From Marinobacter salinexigens (GTDB lineage Bacteria; Pseudomonadota; Gammaproteobacteria; Pseudomonadales; Oleiphilaceae), in assembly GCF_008370345.1 (NCBI RefSeq), contig NZ_VTUU01000008.1, positions 62,001 through 126,000 of the forward strand: 64,000 nucleotides of DNA, written 5' to 3'. A model generated the notes under the pieces. The model did not search any database, had not been told where the DNA came from, and worked only from the letters and a program-made list of their open reading frames with translations. The position numbers and the translations under genes are program-made. The first letter of the stretch is position 1. Every line of letters starts with the position of its first letter. Shown piece after piece: positions 31,778 to 41,967 of the stretch.

Positions 31778-34246
31778 ATGCGAATTTACCAGGGCATACG
31801 CAGCCTGATCTTGACACTTTTCCGCAAAATACTGTTTTTGTGGGTCAGGACTGACGTCAGCGGCAACAGCCTTGATGCCCTGGGGCTGGATCCGGACAAG
31901 CCGGTCTGCTACGTGTTGCAGTATCGTTCCCTGTCGGCACGGCTGGTACTTGAACAAGAGGTTATTCGCGCGGGATTACCTGGCGCGTCACAAGCCCTAC
32001 CTGTTAAAAACGGGCCATCCCATTCGTTTTTCTTTCTCTACCATCGCATCGGAGGCCTGTTCCGTCGTCGGCAGACGCCGGTTCCGACCCAGGAATTCCA
32101 GGCCCTGGTCGGTTATGGCATCAGCCACCCGGATGAGGATGTTCAGATCGTTCCAGTCTCCCTGTTCTGGGGCCGCTCTCCCGACAAGGAAAAGTCTCTG
32201 GTCAAACTCCTGCTCTCGGACACCTGGTCTGTCGCCGGCCGCCTGCAGAAACTGCTGATCATCATGGTTCATGGCCGCAATACCTATGTTCAGTTCAACC
32301 AGCCGCTCTCACTGAAGCAGGTTGTTGAAGAGTACCGCACATCAGAAGAACGGGCCGAGCGAAAACTGGCGAGAATCCTGCGCACCCATTTCCGCCGCGT
32401 TCGCCAAGCGGTACTCGGGCCGGACCTCTCCCATCGCCGCACGCTGGTCGGCGGACTGGTGCGGACTCAGGCCGTCAAGGAAGCCATTCGGGAAACCGCC
32501 GCCAAAGATGACATCCCACCGGAGAAAGTTCGGGCGAAGGCCTGGAAATACGCCGATGAGATCGCCGCCAGTATGTCCATTGTCACTATCCGTTTTCTGG
32601 AAGTAGTGCTGGGCTGGCTCTGGAACCGCATTTATAACGGCATCGCGATCAACAATATCCAGGTAGCCAAAGAGGTTGCACAGGACAACGCCGTTGTTTA
32701 TGTCCCCTGCCACCGCTCACACATCGACTACCTGCTGCTGTCTTATGTGCTCTATAAAAACGGCCTGATGCCACCTCACATTGCCGCAGGCATTAACCTG
32801 AACATGCCAGTTGTAGGGCCAATCCTGCGTCGCGGCGGTGCTTTTTTCATGCGACGGAGCTTCAAGGACAATCCGTTGTACGCCACGGTATTTAATGAAT
32901 ACCTGCATGTCATGTTTTCCCGTGGGTACTCCGTGGAATATTTCGTCGAAGGTGGCCGCAGCCGCACCGGCCGGATGCTGCAACCCCGACCTGGCATGCT
33001 TGCCATGACTGTTCGCAGTTTCCTTCGGGATCATCGCAAACCGATTGTGTTCGTACCCGTCTATATCGGCTATGAAAAGGTCATGGAGGGACGCTCCTAT
33101 CTCGGTGAACTGCGGGGCAAGAAAAAGCAGAAAGAGAGTGTGCTTGGACTGGCCAGGACGGTCCGGAAGTTGAGCAATTCCTTTGGCCGGGTCGCCGTAA
33201 ACTTCGGTGATGCCATTCCTCTCTCTGACGTACTTGATCAGGTGCACGAGAGCTGGCGCAAAGAGGCCTATGATTCGGAATACCGGCCAGACTGGCTGAA
33301 CCAGGCGGTCGATGAACTTGCCGTGCGTGTAGCTTCTAACATCAACGCTTCTGTAGCTGTCAATCCGATCGGCATGACAGCGACCGTGCTGCTGGGCACA
33401 GACCGCCTCGCCATGGACGAAGGCCAGCTGGTTCGCCTGATGGATCAGTTCGCAGGGCTACTGAAAGCCTTCCCGTACGCTGAGACCGTGACCCTGCCGG
33501 AAGGCAATGGCCGGGATTGGATTACCTACTGTGAAAACATGGGGCTGGTTGCACGGCAACCCCAGAAACTCGGTGACATCATCGCTCTGGAAGGCAGCAA
33601 TGCCATCCTGATGACCTACTACCGCAATAACATCCAGCACCTGTTCGCCCTTCCCTCTCTGGTGGCCAGCCTGTTCGAGAACAAGGACTCCCTGCGCCGG
33701 GACAAAGTCGTATTCCTTGCCGGAGCGGCCTACCCTTACCTTCAGTCTGAGCTGTTCCTGAAGTACGGACAGGAAGAGGCAGAACGGGTCATCAACCAGT
33801 GGATTGATGTATTGATCGAGCAGGGCCTGCTCAAAGCGTTGCCTGATGGCCGGATTGGCCGGCCAGAGGAAGGCACCGAAGCCATGTTGCGCCTGCGGGT
33901 TCTCTCCCGGTTTATCATCCAGACACTGGAACGCTATCACATCGCTCTCGGTATTCTCCGCAAGTATGGTTCAGGGAAACTGAGCGCTGCCGAACTGGAA
34001 GAGCAAAGCACACTTCTTGCCGAGCGCATGTCGATCCTGTTCGGCTTGAATGCCCCGGAATTCTTTGACAAGAGCCTGTTCCGTAACTTCATCGCCAATC
34101 TTCAGAAGAATGGTGTGATAACGAATGATGAGAACGGTCTTATCTGTTACGGGGATGGCCTGGACGAAGTGGCCGAAGATGCGCGACTGGTTTTGAGCGT
34201 TGAAAAGCGCCAGGCCATCCAGCAGGTGACCATGCTTGGAGCCTGA
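31778..34246 (+). CDS. plsB: Glycerol-3-phosphate 1-O-acyltransferase
   Basis: Membrane-bound acyltransferase of 822 residues (E. coli PlsB 807) that puts the first acyl chain on glycerol-3-phosphate. The catalytic HX4D motif is in CHRSHIDYLLL, and the following blocks are GGAFFMRRSF, EYFVEGGRSRTGR and KPIVFVPVYIGYEKVMEG. The N-terminal third and the long C-terminal domain are characteristic of PlsB rather than PlsY. GGAG lies ten bases before the ATG. It stands alone between nudC and rsmJ and would supply phospholipid and storage-lipid synthesis. Confidence 0.96.
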   Translation: MRIYQGIRSLILTLFRKILFLWVRTDVSGNSLDALGLDPDKPVCYVLQYRSLSARLVLEQEVIRAGLPGASQALPVKNGPSHSFFFLYHRIGGLFRRRQTPVPTQEFQALVGYGISHPDEDVQIVPVSLFWGRSPDKEKSLVKLLLSDTWSVAGRLQKLLIIMVHGRNTYVQFNQPLSLKQVVEEYRTSEERAERKLARILRTHFRRVRQAVLGPDLSHRRTLVGGLVRTQAVKEAIRETAAKDDIPPEKVRAKAWKYADEIAASMSIVTIRFLEVVLGWLWNRIYNGIAINNIQVAKEVAQDNAVVYVPCHRSHIDYLLLSYVLYKNGLMPPHIAAGINLNMPVVGPILRRGGAFFMRRSFKDNPLYATVFNEYLHVMFSRGYSVEYFVEGGRSRTGRMLQPRPGMLAMTVRSFLRDHRKPIVFVPVYIGYEKVMEGRSYLGELRGKKKQKESVLGLARTVRKLSNSFGRVAVNFGDAIPLSDVLDQVHESWRKEAYDSEYRPDWLNQAVDELAVRVASNINASVAVNPIGMTATVLLGTDRLAMDEGQLVRLMDQFAGLLKAFPYAETVTLPEGNGRDWITYCENMGLVARQPQKLGDIIALEGSNAILMTYYRNNIQHLFALPSLVASLFENKDSLRRDKVVFLAGAAYPYLQSELFLKYGQEEAERVINQWIDVLIEQGLLKALPDGRIGRPEEGTEAMLRLRVLSRFIIQTLERYHIALGILRKYGSGKLSAAELEEQSTLLAERMSILFGLNAPEFFDKSLFRNFIANLQKNGVITNDENGLICYGDGLDEVAEDARLVLSVEKRQAIQQVTMLGA

Positions 34247-34258
34247 CTCAGCGTTAGC

Positions 34259-35092
34259 TTAGCCGCCGGGCAGCGCCCTGATTGAATAGATATCGTAACG
34301 ACTGCTTTTGCCCTCAACGCGGGTCGTCGGTTCCCGACCGGGAATCGACGGCGCCTTTCGGGGGCGTTTAACCACCACCCGATAGGTCGCACACGCGAGC
34401 GCAGCCGACAACAGGGCCTCCGAATCATCATCGTCTCCCACAACCATCCGGAATAGCTGCATTTCCTTTTTCACCAGCGCGGATTTATCTCGATGGGGAA
34501 ACATCGGGTCCAGATACACCACGTCTGCGGCTACCTCATCCGCCCGGGACAACCACTCAATACTGCTGCCCTGGCGCAGAGTCATGCGTTCAATAATTTG
34601 CGAGCACTCAACATTTAACGCAGCCCGCTCCAGACCATCGGCCAACAACGCATGGATAACCGGATTCCGTTCAAACAAGGTGACCCGGCAGCCCAGACTG
34701 GCAAGCACAAAGGCGTCCTGACCCAAACCCGCTGTTGCATCCAGAACGTGCAGGGTTGCCCGGGTTTTGTGTAAGCCAACGGCCTTTGCCACTAACTGGC
34801 CCGCACCTCCGCCATGCTCCCGGCGATAGCCCATCTTGCCAGTGACAAACTCTGCTCGTACCGGCCCGGGAGCCCCCTTGCCCGTCTGTTGCAGGCCAAG
34901 CCCCTTTTCATCGAAAAACAGCAGTAACGGAAAATCCCGGACATCCTTCGGGCGCACCACACCAAGGTTACTGACCCCGAGAGCAATACTCAGCGAATCG
35001 GCCCTGACGGCATCGCCAAGCGGGCTCCGGCCAATCGCAAGATCTTGCTGCCAGAGGTTTTTTTTGATTTCAGACGCGAGGGAATCAGACAT
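34259..35092 (-). CDS. rsmJ: 16S rRNA (guanine1516-N2)-methyltransferase
   Basis: RsmJ methyltransferase of 277 residues acting on the small ribosomal subunit. Motifs are DATAGLGQDAFVLASLGC (SAM loop) and VVYLDPMFPHRDKSALVKK (catalytic DPMF-type). Its ATG shares a base with the stop of the upstream small gene (TGATG), so translation is coupled. The stop is 12 bases from the convergent plsB stop. Its length and motifs are usual for the family. Confidence 0.93.
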   Translation of the reverse strand: MSDSLASEIKKNLWQQDLAIGRSPLGDAVRADSLSIALGVSNLGVVRPKDVRDFPLLLFFDEKGLGLQQTGKGAPGPVRAEFVTGKMGYRREHGGGAGQLVAKAVGLHKTRATLHVLDATAGLGQDAFVLASLGCRVTLFERNPVIHALLADGLERAALNVECSQIIERMTLRQGSSIEWLSRADEVAADVVYLDPMFPHRDKSALVKKEMQLFRMVVGDDDDSEALLSAALACATYRVVVKRPRKAPSIPGREPTTRVEGKSSRYDIYSIRALPGG

Positions 35093-35454
35093 CAGACCAG
35101 AATATCAATTCCGGATAACACGCCGTCGCCCGACTCTTCCTGCCCTGCAGAAGCCACGGAGGCGAAGGTTGACAGTGCTTTTGCGGTGGGGAGAGATACT
35201 TCATCGGCGCGGAAACGCTCCAGACGAGCGTCCTCTGCGGCACGACGTGCTTCTACACGGCGTTCCGGGCGCTCATCCGAAGATCGCGGGGTAGTGGTTT
35301 CCTGGCGTGCAGCACCAAGCTCCTCGCGGGCTTGCGTCGAGTCCTTTTCGGGAGAAGACGCCGGTGCACGAGCGACGTCGCTGCGCTCCCGAACCGGGTT
35401 ATTGTTACCGGTCTGGTAACCGTAGAGTCCACCAGGATTGATACCGCCGATCAT
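35092..35454 (-). CDS. Small charged, probably disordered protein coupled to rsmJ
   Basis: Unrecognised protein of 120 residues. It begins MIGGINPGGLYGYQTGNNN; the middle (residues 20-85) is rich in Arg, Glu, Ala and Pro with low-complexity runs such as RQETTTPRSSDERPERR, and the end is DGVLSGIDILV. No signal peptide or membrane segment is visible. The stop overlaps the rsmJ start by one base. The codon pattern and position argue that it is real, but no function can be given. Confidence 0.6.
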   Translation of the reverse strand: MIGGINPGGLYGYQTGNNNPVRERSDVARAPASSPEKDSTQAREELGAARQETTTPRSSDERPERRVEARRAAEDARLERFRADEVSLPTAKALSTFASVASAGQEESGDGVLSGIDILV

Positions 35455-35540
35455 GGAAAGATACCGCTGGCTTAATAAACAACAAGCATGAGGGTAGAGT
35501 ATGGAAGAATATGGTCGGGAAAGGAAGTGACCGCCCCCGA

Positions 35541-36236
35541 CTATCTACCGGGCAGCTTATTCCAGGCGACTTCGTCGCGGATATAGACCGGCTGGGCCCT
35601 CTCGGCAGGGACAGTTTGCCCCCGTCCGAAGGCAACGGCTGCCAAACGAGCAACCCACGATGCCCTGGGCACCATGTATTCGTCGATTTCGGCAATAGCA
35701 CCGGCTATTTCCGAAGGCATATCCTGGCGGAACTGCCACCCGGGACCAGCACCGACCCAGCTATCGGCATCGCCGCTCAAGGCAACCATTGAGGGCGGAC
35801 AGACACGCTCTTCTCCCTGCAGAACAGGCAGGCCGTCCTTGCAGACGTAGCAGCCCCAGTAGACCTCGCCCATGCGGGCATCGAAGGCGACGGCAACCGC
35901 CGCACCGTCCACAAGGCCAAAGTGGTCTACCGCGCCAACCGCCACTGCGGCCAGGGAGGATATCGGCACAACCGGAATGTCCAGCCCCCAGGCCAACCCC
36001 TGCACCACACCTGTGGCTATCCGGATGCCTGTAAAGGAACCCGGGCCGCAGGCAAACGCCAGCGCGTCAAGGTCAGCTGGAGAAAGGCTCTGTTCGGCAA
36101 GCAGTTCCCTCACCATCGGCATCAGAAGCCGCGTGTGGCCACGGGGAGCGATTTCAAACCGCTCGCTGATTTCGCCATCAATAAGAAGGGCTGCCGAGCA
36201 GCCCTCCGAGGACGTATCAAGTGCCAGTAGTTTCAC
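35541..36236 (-). CDS. tsaB: tRNA threonylcarbamoyladenosine biosynthesis protein TsaB
   Basis: TsaB, 231 residues, partner of TsaD and TsaE in making t6A37 in tRNAs that read ANN codons. The actin-like fold is seen in LLALDTSSEGCSAAL, FACGPGSFTGIRIATG and AVAFDARMGEVYW. It starts with GTG at 36236 and has only a weak upstream site. It follows adk by 22 bases and is in the same direction, as in Pseudomonas. The small protein downstream is 86 bases away. Confidence 0.92.
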   Translation of the reverse strand: MKLLALDTSSEGCSAALLIDGEISERFEIAPRGHTRLLMPMVRELLAEQSLSPADLDALAFACGPGSFTGIRIATGVVQGLAWGLDIPVVPISSLAAVAVGAVDHFGLVDGAAVAVAFDARMGEVYWGCYVCKDGLPVLQGEERVCPPSMVALSGDADSWVGAGPGWQFRQDMPSEIAGAIAEIDEYMVPRASWVARLAAVAFGRGQTVPAERAQPVYIRDEVAWNKLPGR

Positions 36237-36258
36237 GGAAGTGAACGGCCTCGATCAG

Positions 36259-36930
<672 letters not shown>

Positions 36931-37139
36931 TCATTATCATTTGAAAAGTTGCGGCAAACATTCTGATCTTTGCGACAACCTCTCCTCACTGCCTGAGCCC
37001 TCATTACAGACAGTCAAAAGGTACTCGCCGGAATCGGCGAACGCGCATTATACGAAGTCAGACCCTCCATAGAAAGTCGACCTCCGTATCATGCACTAAT
37101 GAGGGGAGACCAGAGCCTGGGTTTTAGCTGCCAACAACG

Positions 37140-38510
37140 TCAGGAAGACAGCGAGCTCGCAAGCGCGTCCAGATCCGAAGATACCCGGTCAATCTCCGAA
37201 TTGAGCTGTTCGAGCACCCAGGGCTCAAGACCAAGACTTGCTAGCAGGGAAGGTACATTGTCGTCATTGAATTCATCACCAATACCCCGTTGTTTCAACA
37301 GGGCATTGGCCAACTGAACCATCAAAACGTAATTTTCATGTTCCCCGTTGTAGCCCGCATGCTGATGCATCCCAGCCGCCTTGACAACCGGATCCGGCAA
37401 CTGCCAAAGGCGATGGAGAATCCCGCCAATGGCGCCATGGCCAACCGCAAGAATCTGTTCATTCTCGCCATGACCAAACACCTGCTGTTCGAGCGACTGC
37501 ATACTCGCTTCGGGGTTTGCCTCGCGCAAGCCATTAAGCTCCTCGAACTCGGCCGGGAACAGATGGCCAACCAGGAGCAGACCAAAGTTGTGGAGCAAAC
37601 CGCACAGGTAGGCCAGCCCCTTATCGGCGGAACAATACTGCGCCATGTTCTGGCACATGAAGGCACAATACAGTGAGTGACGCCAGAAATTGTCCATTCC
37701 CAGCATGCCGGAACGCGGCACATCAAAGGCCCTGACAGAGGCAATGCCCAAGGCGACATGCGCAACCCGGTCGAATCCAAGCACCCGGGTGACCGCTTCC
37801 TGTACCGAGTTGATCTGCCCCGGATAATTGAACAGCGCAGAGCGGGCATACCGCATCACCTGGGCCGTGAGGCTCGGATCAAACTCAATCAGCTCTGCAA
37901 GCTCCCGGGCCGTCGCATCGGTATTCGACGTCAGGCGCAGGATACGAAGCGCCAATGCTGGCATGGGAGGCAGGCGATAGAGCTTCTGAAGTTTGTCAGC
38001 GACTTCTTCCAGAGTTAAAGCCTCACGACCGCCGTTAGCCGGGCCCCGGATGACCAGGTGGCCCTTCCGACTGCCCGCAAGCGCCAACCGGAACGAGCGG
38101 CCATCCATCTCGACCAGACTACGATCAGTCCCGCCGGTGAACAACGCTCGGTCGGTCAATGTGGCGTCCTCATCCACCAGCACCTGCAGGTCGTAGGCCG
38201 CACCAATGGGCGGTGAAAACCCGGGATCGCAGTCCGTGAACAGACGACTGGTCTGCCGGGCTGTCAGCGGCTGCAGCCGACGCCCTGTCAACTCCTGCAC
38301 TGCTTCAAGATCCAGAGTACTGTCGAACTTATGCACTGCCATAACCACGCCACTGACATCAATCAGCAACGTGGCCTGAATGAAATCACCCTGAGGTTGC
38401 CCTGAGGCAATCACCGCAGCATCCAGGCTGGTCACCTGGTCAATCGGCAGTTCCGAAAAAGAGATACCTTTCCGGGCCAGAAATCCTTCCAGTCTTGCAG
38501 CTAAGGCCAC
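37140..38510 (-). CDS. YbaK-like domain fused to HDOD domain
   Basis: A 456-residue fusion. The N-terminal 150 residues resemble YbaK/ProX aminoacyl-tRNA deacylases, with CDPGFSPPIG at the position of the family motif CEPGGVPPFG. The usual family lysine before TLL (as in KTLL) is absent: the segment reads FIQATLL. From about residue 195 on is an HDOD domain (LPPMPALALRILRL, HNFGLLLVGHLF, MHQHAGYNGEH). It starts with GTG after AGGAG. Position between adk and ppc is unusual compared with Pseudomonas. It may be a signalling protein whose deacylase part binds but does not cleave; this is inference. Confidence 0.8.
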   Translation of the reverse strand: MALAARLEGFLARKGISFSELPIDQVTSLDAAVIASGQPQGDFIQATLLIDVSGVVMAVHKFDSTLDLEAVQELTGRRLQPLTARQTSRLFTDCDPGFSPPIGAAYDLQVLVDEDATLTDRALFTGGTDRSLVEMDGRSFRLALAGSRKGHLVIRGPANGGREALTLEEVADKLQKLYRLPPMPALALRILRLTSNTDATARELAELIEFDPSLTAQVMRYARSALFNYPGQINSVQEAVTRVLGFDRVAHVALGIASVRAFDVPRSGMLGMDNFWRHSLYCAFMCQNMAQYCSADKGLAYLCGLLHNFGLLLVGHLFPAEFEELNGLREANPEASMQSLEQQVFGHGENEQILAVGHGAIGGILHRLWQLPDPVVKAAGMHQHAGYNGEHENYVLMVQLANALLKQRGIGDEFNDDNVPSLLASLGLEPWVLEQLNSEIDRVSSDLDALASSLSS

Positions 38511-38570
38511 CCACCTACTCCTGTAATGCTTAACACAGAGACAACCAATGCCCCGTTACCGCCCGATAGT

Positions 38571-41216
38571 TTACCCGGTATTGCGCATACCTGCTGCGAT
38601 ACCCGCCATGGTGACTTTCAACGCCCGTTCCACCAACTCGGGAACCTCTCCCTTGCCTTCACTTTCCCGGTCTCTCCGAAGCAGTTCTGCCTGGAGGTAA
38701 TGCAAAGGGTCTGTATAAGGGTTACGCACACGCATGGAATGGGCAAACACAGGTTCAGCCTCCAGCAATTCGTCCTGCTTTTTCAATTCAAGCAGCCTGC
38801 GAATACAACCCTGCAAACGTTCCCTGAGATCCGCACCCAGGGCTTTCAGACCGGCGTCATCAAGCAACGCCTGCTCGTAGTAGCTGGCGATCCGCAGGTC
38901 GGCCTTGGCCAATACCATCTCAAGCATATCAACGTAAGTACGGAAAAACGGCCAGCCCTCCATCATAGCCCGTAATTTATCGAGACGGCCATCCTTTGCC
39001 GCCGCCTCCAGGGCCACGTCGCTTCCCAGCCAGCTCGGCAGCATGAGGCGCATCTGGGTCCAGGCAAATATCCAGGGTATGGCTCGAAGACTTTCCACTC
39101 CCCCAGTAGCCTTTCTCCGTGCAGGTCGGCTGCCCAGAGCCAGCTTGCCAAGGGCCTGTTCCGGAGTAACCTGCCTGAAATAGGGGACAAAATCAGGGTT
39201 CTCCCGAACCACATCCCGATAGGCTTTCAGAGACCTTTCCGTCAGCCAATCCATGGTTTCACGCCACTCGGGTTCAGGTTCGGGAGGCGGCGCAAGCGTT
39301 GCCTCTACAACGGCTGTCGTGTATAGCGTCAAACTTTGAATGGCCAGTTCCGGCAGTCCAAACTTGAAGCGGATCATTTCACCCTGTTCGGTAATACGGA
39401 AACTGCCATTCACCGACCCGGGGGGCTGAGACAATATCGCCCTGTTGGCAGGGCCCCCACCACGACCCACGGTACCACCGCGACCATGAAACAGAGTCAG
39501 ATGAACTCCATACTGACGAGCGACATGCGTCAGTTTTTCCTGCGCCTGGTACTGAGCCCAGGCTGCCATCAGCTGACCGGCGTCCTTGGACGAGTCCGAG
39601 TACCCGATCATCACTTCCTGCAGCCCCTGACAATATTCCCGGTACCACTCAACCTCATACAGGGCCGCCATGCTGTCCGGCGCGCCACGAAGGTCATCCA
39701 GCGTTTCAAACAACGGCACGACGCGCATGGGGTACTTCATGCCCGCTTCCCTGAGCAAAAGAATGACGCTCAGAACATCCGAAGGCGTACTGGCCATTGA
39801 AATGACATAGGAGCCGAGCGCCTCAGGCGTCTGCTGGGCGACCACCTGACAGGTTTCCAGCACTTCCCGAACCGAATCGGAAGGTTCCCAGTGTCTCGGC
39901 ACCAGAGGCCGACGTCCCTGCAACTCCCTGATCAGAAATTCCTGACGCGCCTTTTCGGGCCAGGACAGGTAATCCCCGAGCCCGAGATAGTCCACCATCT
40001 CGGCAACAGCTTCTGCGTGCCGGGACGCTTCCTGACGGATATCGAGACGTATCAGCGGTAGCCCGAAGGTGTGGGCCCGGCGGATGGTGTCCAGCAACGG
40101 ACCATTAGCAATGCTTTCAAGCCCGCACTCAACCAGCGAGCGGTAGCAAAGTTCCAATGGTGCCGTGAAATCTTCATTTTCAAACAGAATATCCGAAGCA
40201 TCCGCTGGCTTACCTTTGATACTGGCCTCCGCCCAGTCACGGGTGCGAACCAGTCGCTCCCGAAGTTCGCCCAGAACCTGACGGTATGGCTCACGGACGT
40301 CGCCTACCCTTTCCCGCAATTCATCACTCGCCTGCCACATGGAGAGCTCTGCACGCAAGGCTCCGATATCCCTTAGATACAGATCCGCCGCCATCCAGCG
40401 ACCCAGCAGGAATACTTCCCGGGTCACATCGTGAGTAACATTGGGATTGCCGTCCCGATCGCCGCCCATCCACGATGCAATACGGATGGGTGTGGCGTGA
40501 ATAGGAAGACCTTTGCCGGTGGCGTCGACCAGCGATGCATCAAGGCTTCGTAAGAACCGCGGCAACGCTTCCCACAGGCTGTTTTCGATAACCGCAAAGC
40601 CCCACTTGGCTTCATCCACTGCGGTCGGCCGTTCGTGGCGGATCTCATCAGTATGCCAGGCTTCGGTAATCAGGCGGGCAATTCGGCTGATGATCTCATC
40701 CCGCTCCGCAGGCATCAGATCATCGTGGTCAAGCCGGGCCAGACATTCAGATACCTCGTCATATTTCATGATCAGGGTACGCCGCGCCACTTCGGTCGGG
40801 TGGGCGGTCAGTACAAACTCGATACGCAGGTCCGCAACCCGGCGGTGAAGCTCTTCCGGACTAACCCCACCTTTCCCGAGGCGGTTAAAGACATCACTCA
40901 GAGATTCCACCATCAGATCAGACTGGTGCCCCCGTTTGCGACGAATCCCGTGGTACTGTTCGGCGAGGTTGGCGAGGTTCAGAAACTGGTTGAATGCCCG
41001 GGTAACAGGCAATAGCTGGTCGTCAGTCAGATTACGCAACAGGCTGACCAGACGTTGCCCTGACCCACTTTCCTGTCGCCGGTCGGCTTTCGCAGCCGCT
41101 CGGATTTCTTCAATCAGCTCATAACACTCCTGCCCGGGATGCTGCTGGATACTCTGGCCCAACAGCTCACCCAGCATACGTACGTTCTCTCGAAGATCGG
41201 GATGTAGCTCGGTCAC
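38571..41216 (-). CDS. ppc: Phosphoenolpyruvate carboxylase
   Basis: Homotetrameric anaplerotic enzyme of 881 residues (E. coli 883) converting PEP and bicarbonate to oxaloacetate. The catalytic His is His139 in FVLTAHPTE; the second signature is FHGRGGTVGRGGGPANRAI, and the C-terminal end is AGMRNTG. The start is a GTG at 41216 with AAAGGA upstream. Oxaloacetate production would feed the TCA cycle. It is followed at 60 bases by the YbaK-HDOD gene. Confidence 0.97.
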   Translation of the reverse strand: MTELHPDLRENVRMLGELLGQSIQQHPGQECYELIEEIRAAAKADRRQESGSGQRLVSLLRNLTDDQLLPVTRAFNQFLNLANLAEQYHGIRRKRGHQSDLMVESLSDVFNRLGKGGVSPEELHRRVADLRIEFVLTAHPTEVARRTLIMKYDEVSECLARLDHDDLMPAERDEIISRIARLITEAWHTDEIRHERPTAVDEAKWGFAVIENSLWEALPRFLRSLDASLVDATGKGLPIHATPIRIASWMGGDRDGNPNVTHDVTREVFLLGRWMAADLYLRDIGALRAELSMWQASDELRERVGDVREPYRQVLGELRERLVRTRDWAEASIKGKPADASDILFENEDFTAPLELCYRSLVECGLESIANGPLLDTIRRAHTFGLPLIRLDIRQEASRHAEAVAEMVDYLGLGDYLSWPEKARQEFLIRELQGRRPLVPRHWEPSDSVREVLETCQVVAQQTPEALGSYVISMASTPSDVLSVILLLREAGMKYPMRVVPLFETLDDLRGAPDSMAALYEVEWYREYCQGLQEVMIGYSDSSKDAGQLMAAWAQYQAQEKLTHVARQYGVHLTLFHGRGGTVGRGGGPANRAILSQPPGSVNGSFRITEQGEMIRFKFGLPELAIQSLTLYTTAVVEATLAPPPEPEPEWRETMDWLTERSLKAYRDVVRENPDFVPYFRQVTPEQALGKLALGSRPARRKATGGVESLRAIPWIFAWTQMRLMLPSWLGSDVALEAAAKDGRLDKLRAMMEGWPFFRTYVDMLEMVLAKADLRIASYYEQALLDDAGLKALGADLRERLQGCIRRLLELKKQDELLEAEPVFAHSMRVRNPYTDPLHYLQAELLRRDRESEGKGEVPELVERALKVTMAGIAAGMRNTG

Positions 41217-41320
41217 ATTGGCGTCCTTTTAAATTGACGGAGGCGAAGTAAACTTACGATACTAAGGAACAGACGAGAAAGTCTATTGGCGATTAAAGCC
41301 TGAGACCGCAAGGAGTTTTC

Positions 41321-41554
41321 ATGAAAGTAACTGATTTGCCGAAGCATTGGGAACAGAAGAAAGAGCCGGTCGAACGGACCCACGACTACAACCTTCGGTT
41401 GCCGCTGGAAGATGCTGCACGGATTGCCGCACTGGCAGAACTCTATCCAGACCGGAGTGAAAGCGACATCCTGAATGATATGATCGCAGCTGCTCTGGAC
41501 GACCTGGTGCGTCAGAGCCCGCTGAAGGACAAACTGGAAAGCAAAGACAAGTGA
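41321..41554 (+). CDS. Small ribbon-helix-helix-like protein (paralogue of the convergent gene)
   Basis: A 77-residue protein beginning MKVTDLPKHWE. Residues 24-62 (YNLRLPLEDAARIAALAELY, then a second helix ending AALDDL) have the strand-helix-helix layout of MetJ/Arc-type DNA-binding proteins, and the C-terminus is basic/acidic (KDKLESKDK). An AAGGAG lies close upstream of the ATG. It faces a related gene (41623-41967) with the same MK-x-x-DL-x-K-x-W start. Function unknown; a transcription-factor role is only inferred from the fold. Confidence 0.65.
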   Translation: MKVTDLPKHWEQKKEPVERTHDYNLRLPLEDAARIAALAELYPDRSESDILNDMIAAALDDLVRQSPLKDKLESKDK

Positions 41555-41560
41555 CCGCGC

Positions 41561-41616
41561 GGAGTGGCAATAGCCACTCCAGCTGTATTGACTGACTGTC
41601 GTTTTTTACACGACAG
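41561..41616. terminator. Two hairpins between the convergent small genes
   Basis: GGAGTGGC-AATA-GCCACTCC at 41561-41580 (8-bp stem) and CTGTCGT-TTTTTAC-ACGACAG at 41596-41616 (7-bp stem, T-rich loop). They fill the 68-base gap between the two stops. The first ends the rightward gene and the second the leftward one; neither has a long T-run, so their strength is uncertain. Confidence 0.5.
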
Positions 41617-41622
41617 CAGGAG

Positions 41623-41967
41623 TCAGGCTACCGACTCCAGCAGGTTCGCCTTGAGCCTCTGGATATGCTTCTGGCTCAAGCTCACAAATCTGGGGGTCAA
41701 CCCCTGATCCTCATAGATCTCAAAACCATCCTCATCGTAAGCCACCACCTTGGTGCCTTGAACATAGGGGAAGCTGGTTTCCATCTCATCCAGCGATGCC
41801 GAGATCAGATCCCTCATGAGATCCTGTGGTGATTTCATCGGATACAGCGCTGCAAGTTTTTCCAGGCGCTTATGATGCTGGTCGGATAACGCCATGAAAT
41901 AGGCGTCTCGGGTCAGCCGACCGCGTGCGTGCTTGTCCCAGTACTTGACCAGATCCTTGATTTTCAT
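41623..41967 (-). CDS. Small ribbon-helix-helix-like protein with C-terminal extension
   Basis: A 114-residue protein beginning MKIKDLVKYWD. Residues 23-59 (AYFMALSDQHHKRLEKLAAL ... DLISASLDEM) align with the strand-helix-helix of the convergent gene; a C-terminal part (FPYVQGTKVVAYDEDGFEIY, then PRFVSLSQKHIQRLK) is extra. I recall Pseudomonas homologues near mazG/relA labelled 'type 1 pili tip component', a label I do not trust. The start at 41967 is chosen over a longer frame because a GAGG site is close. Function unknown. Confidence 0.7.
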   Translation of the reverse strand: MKIKDLVKYWDKHARGRLTRDAYFMALSDQHHKRLEKLAALYPMKSPQDLMRDLISASLDEMETSFPYVQGTKVVAYDEDGFEIYEDQGLTPRFVSLSQKHIQRLKANLLESVA

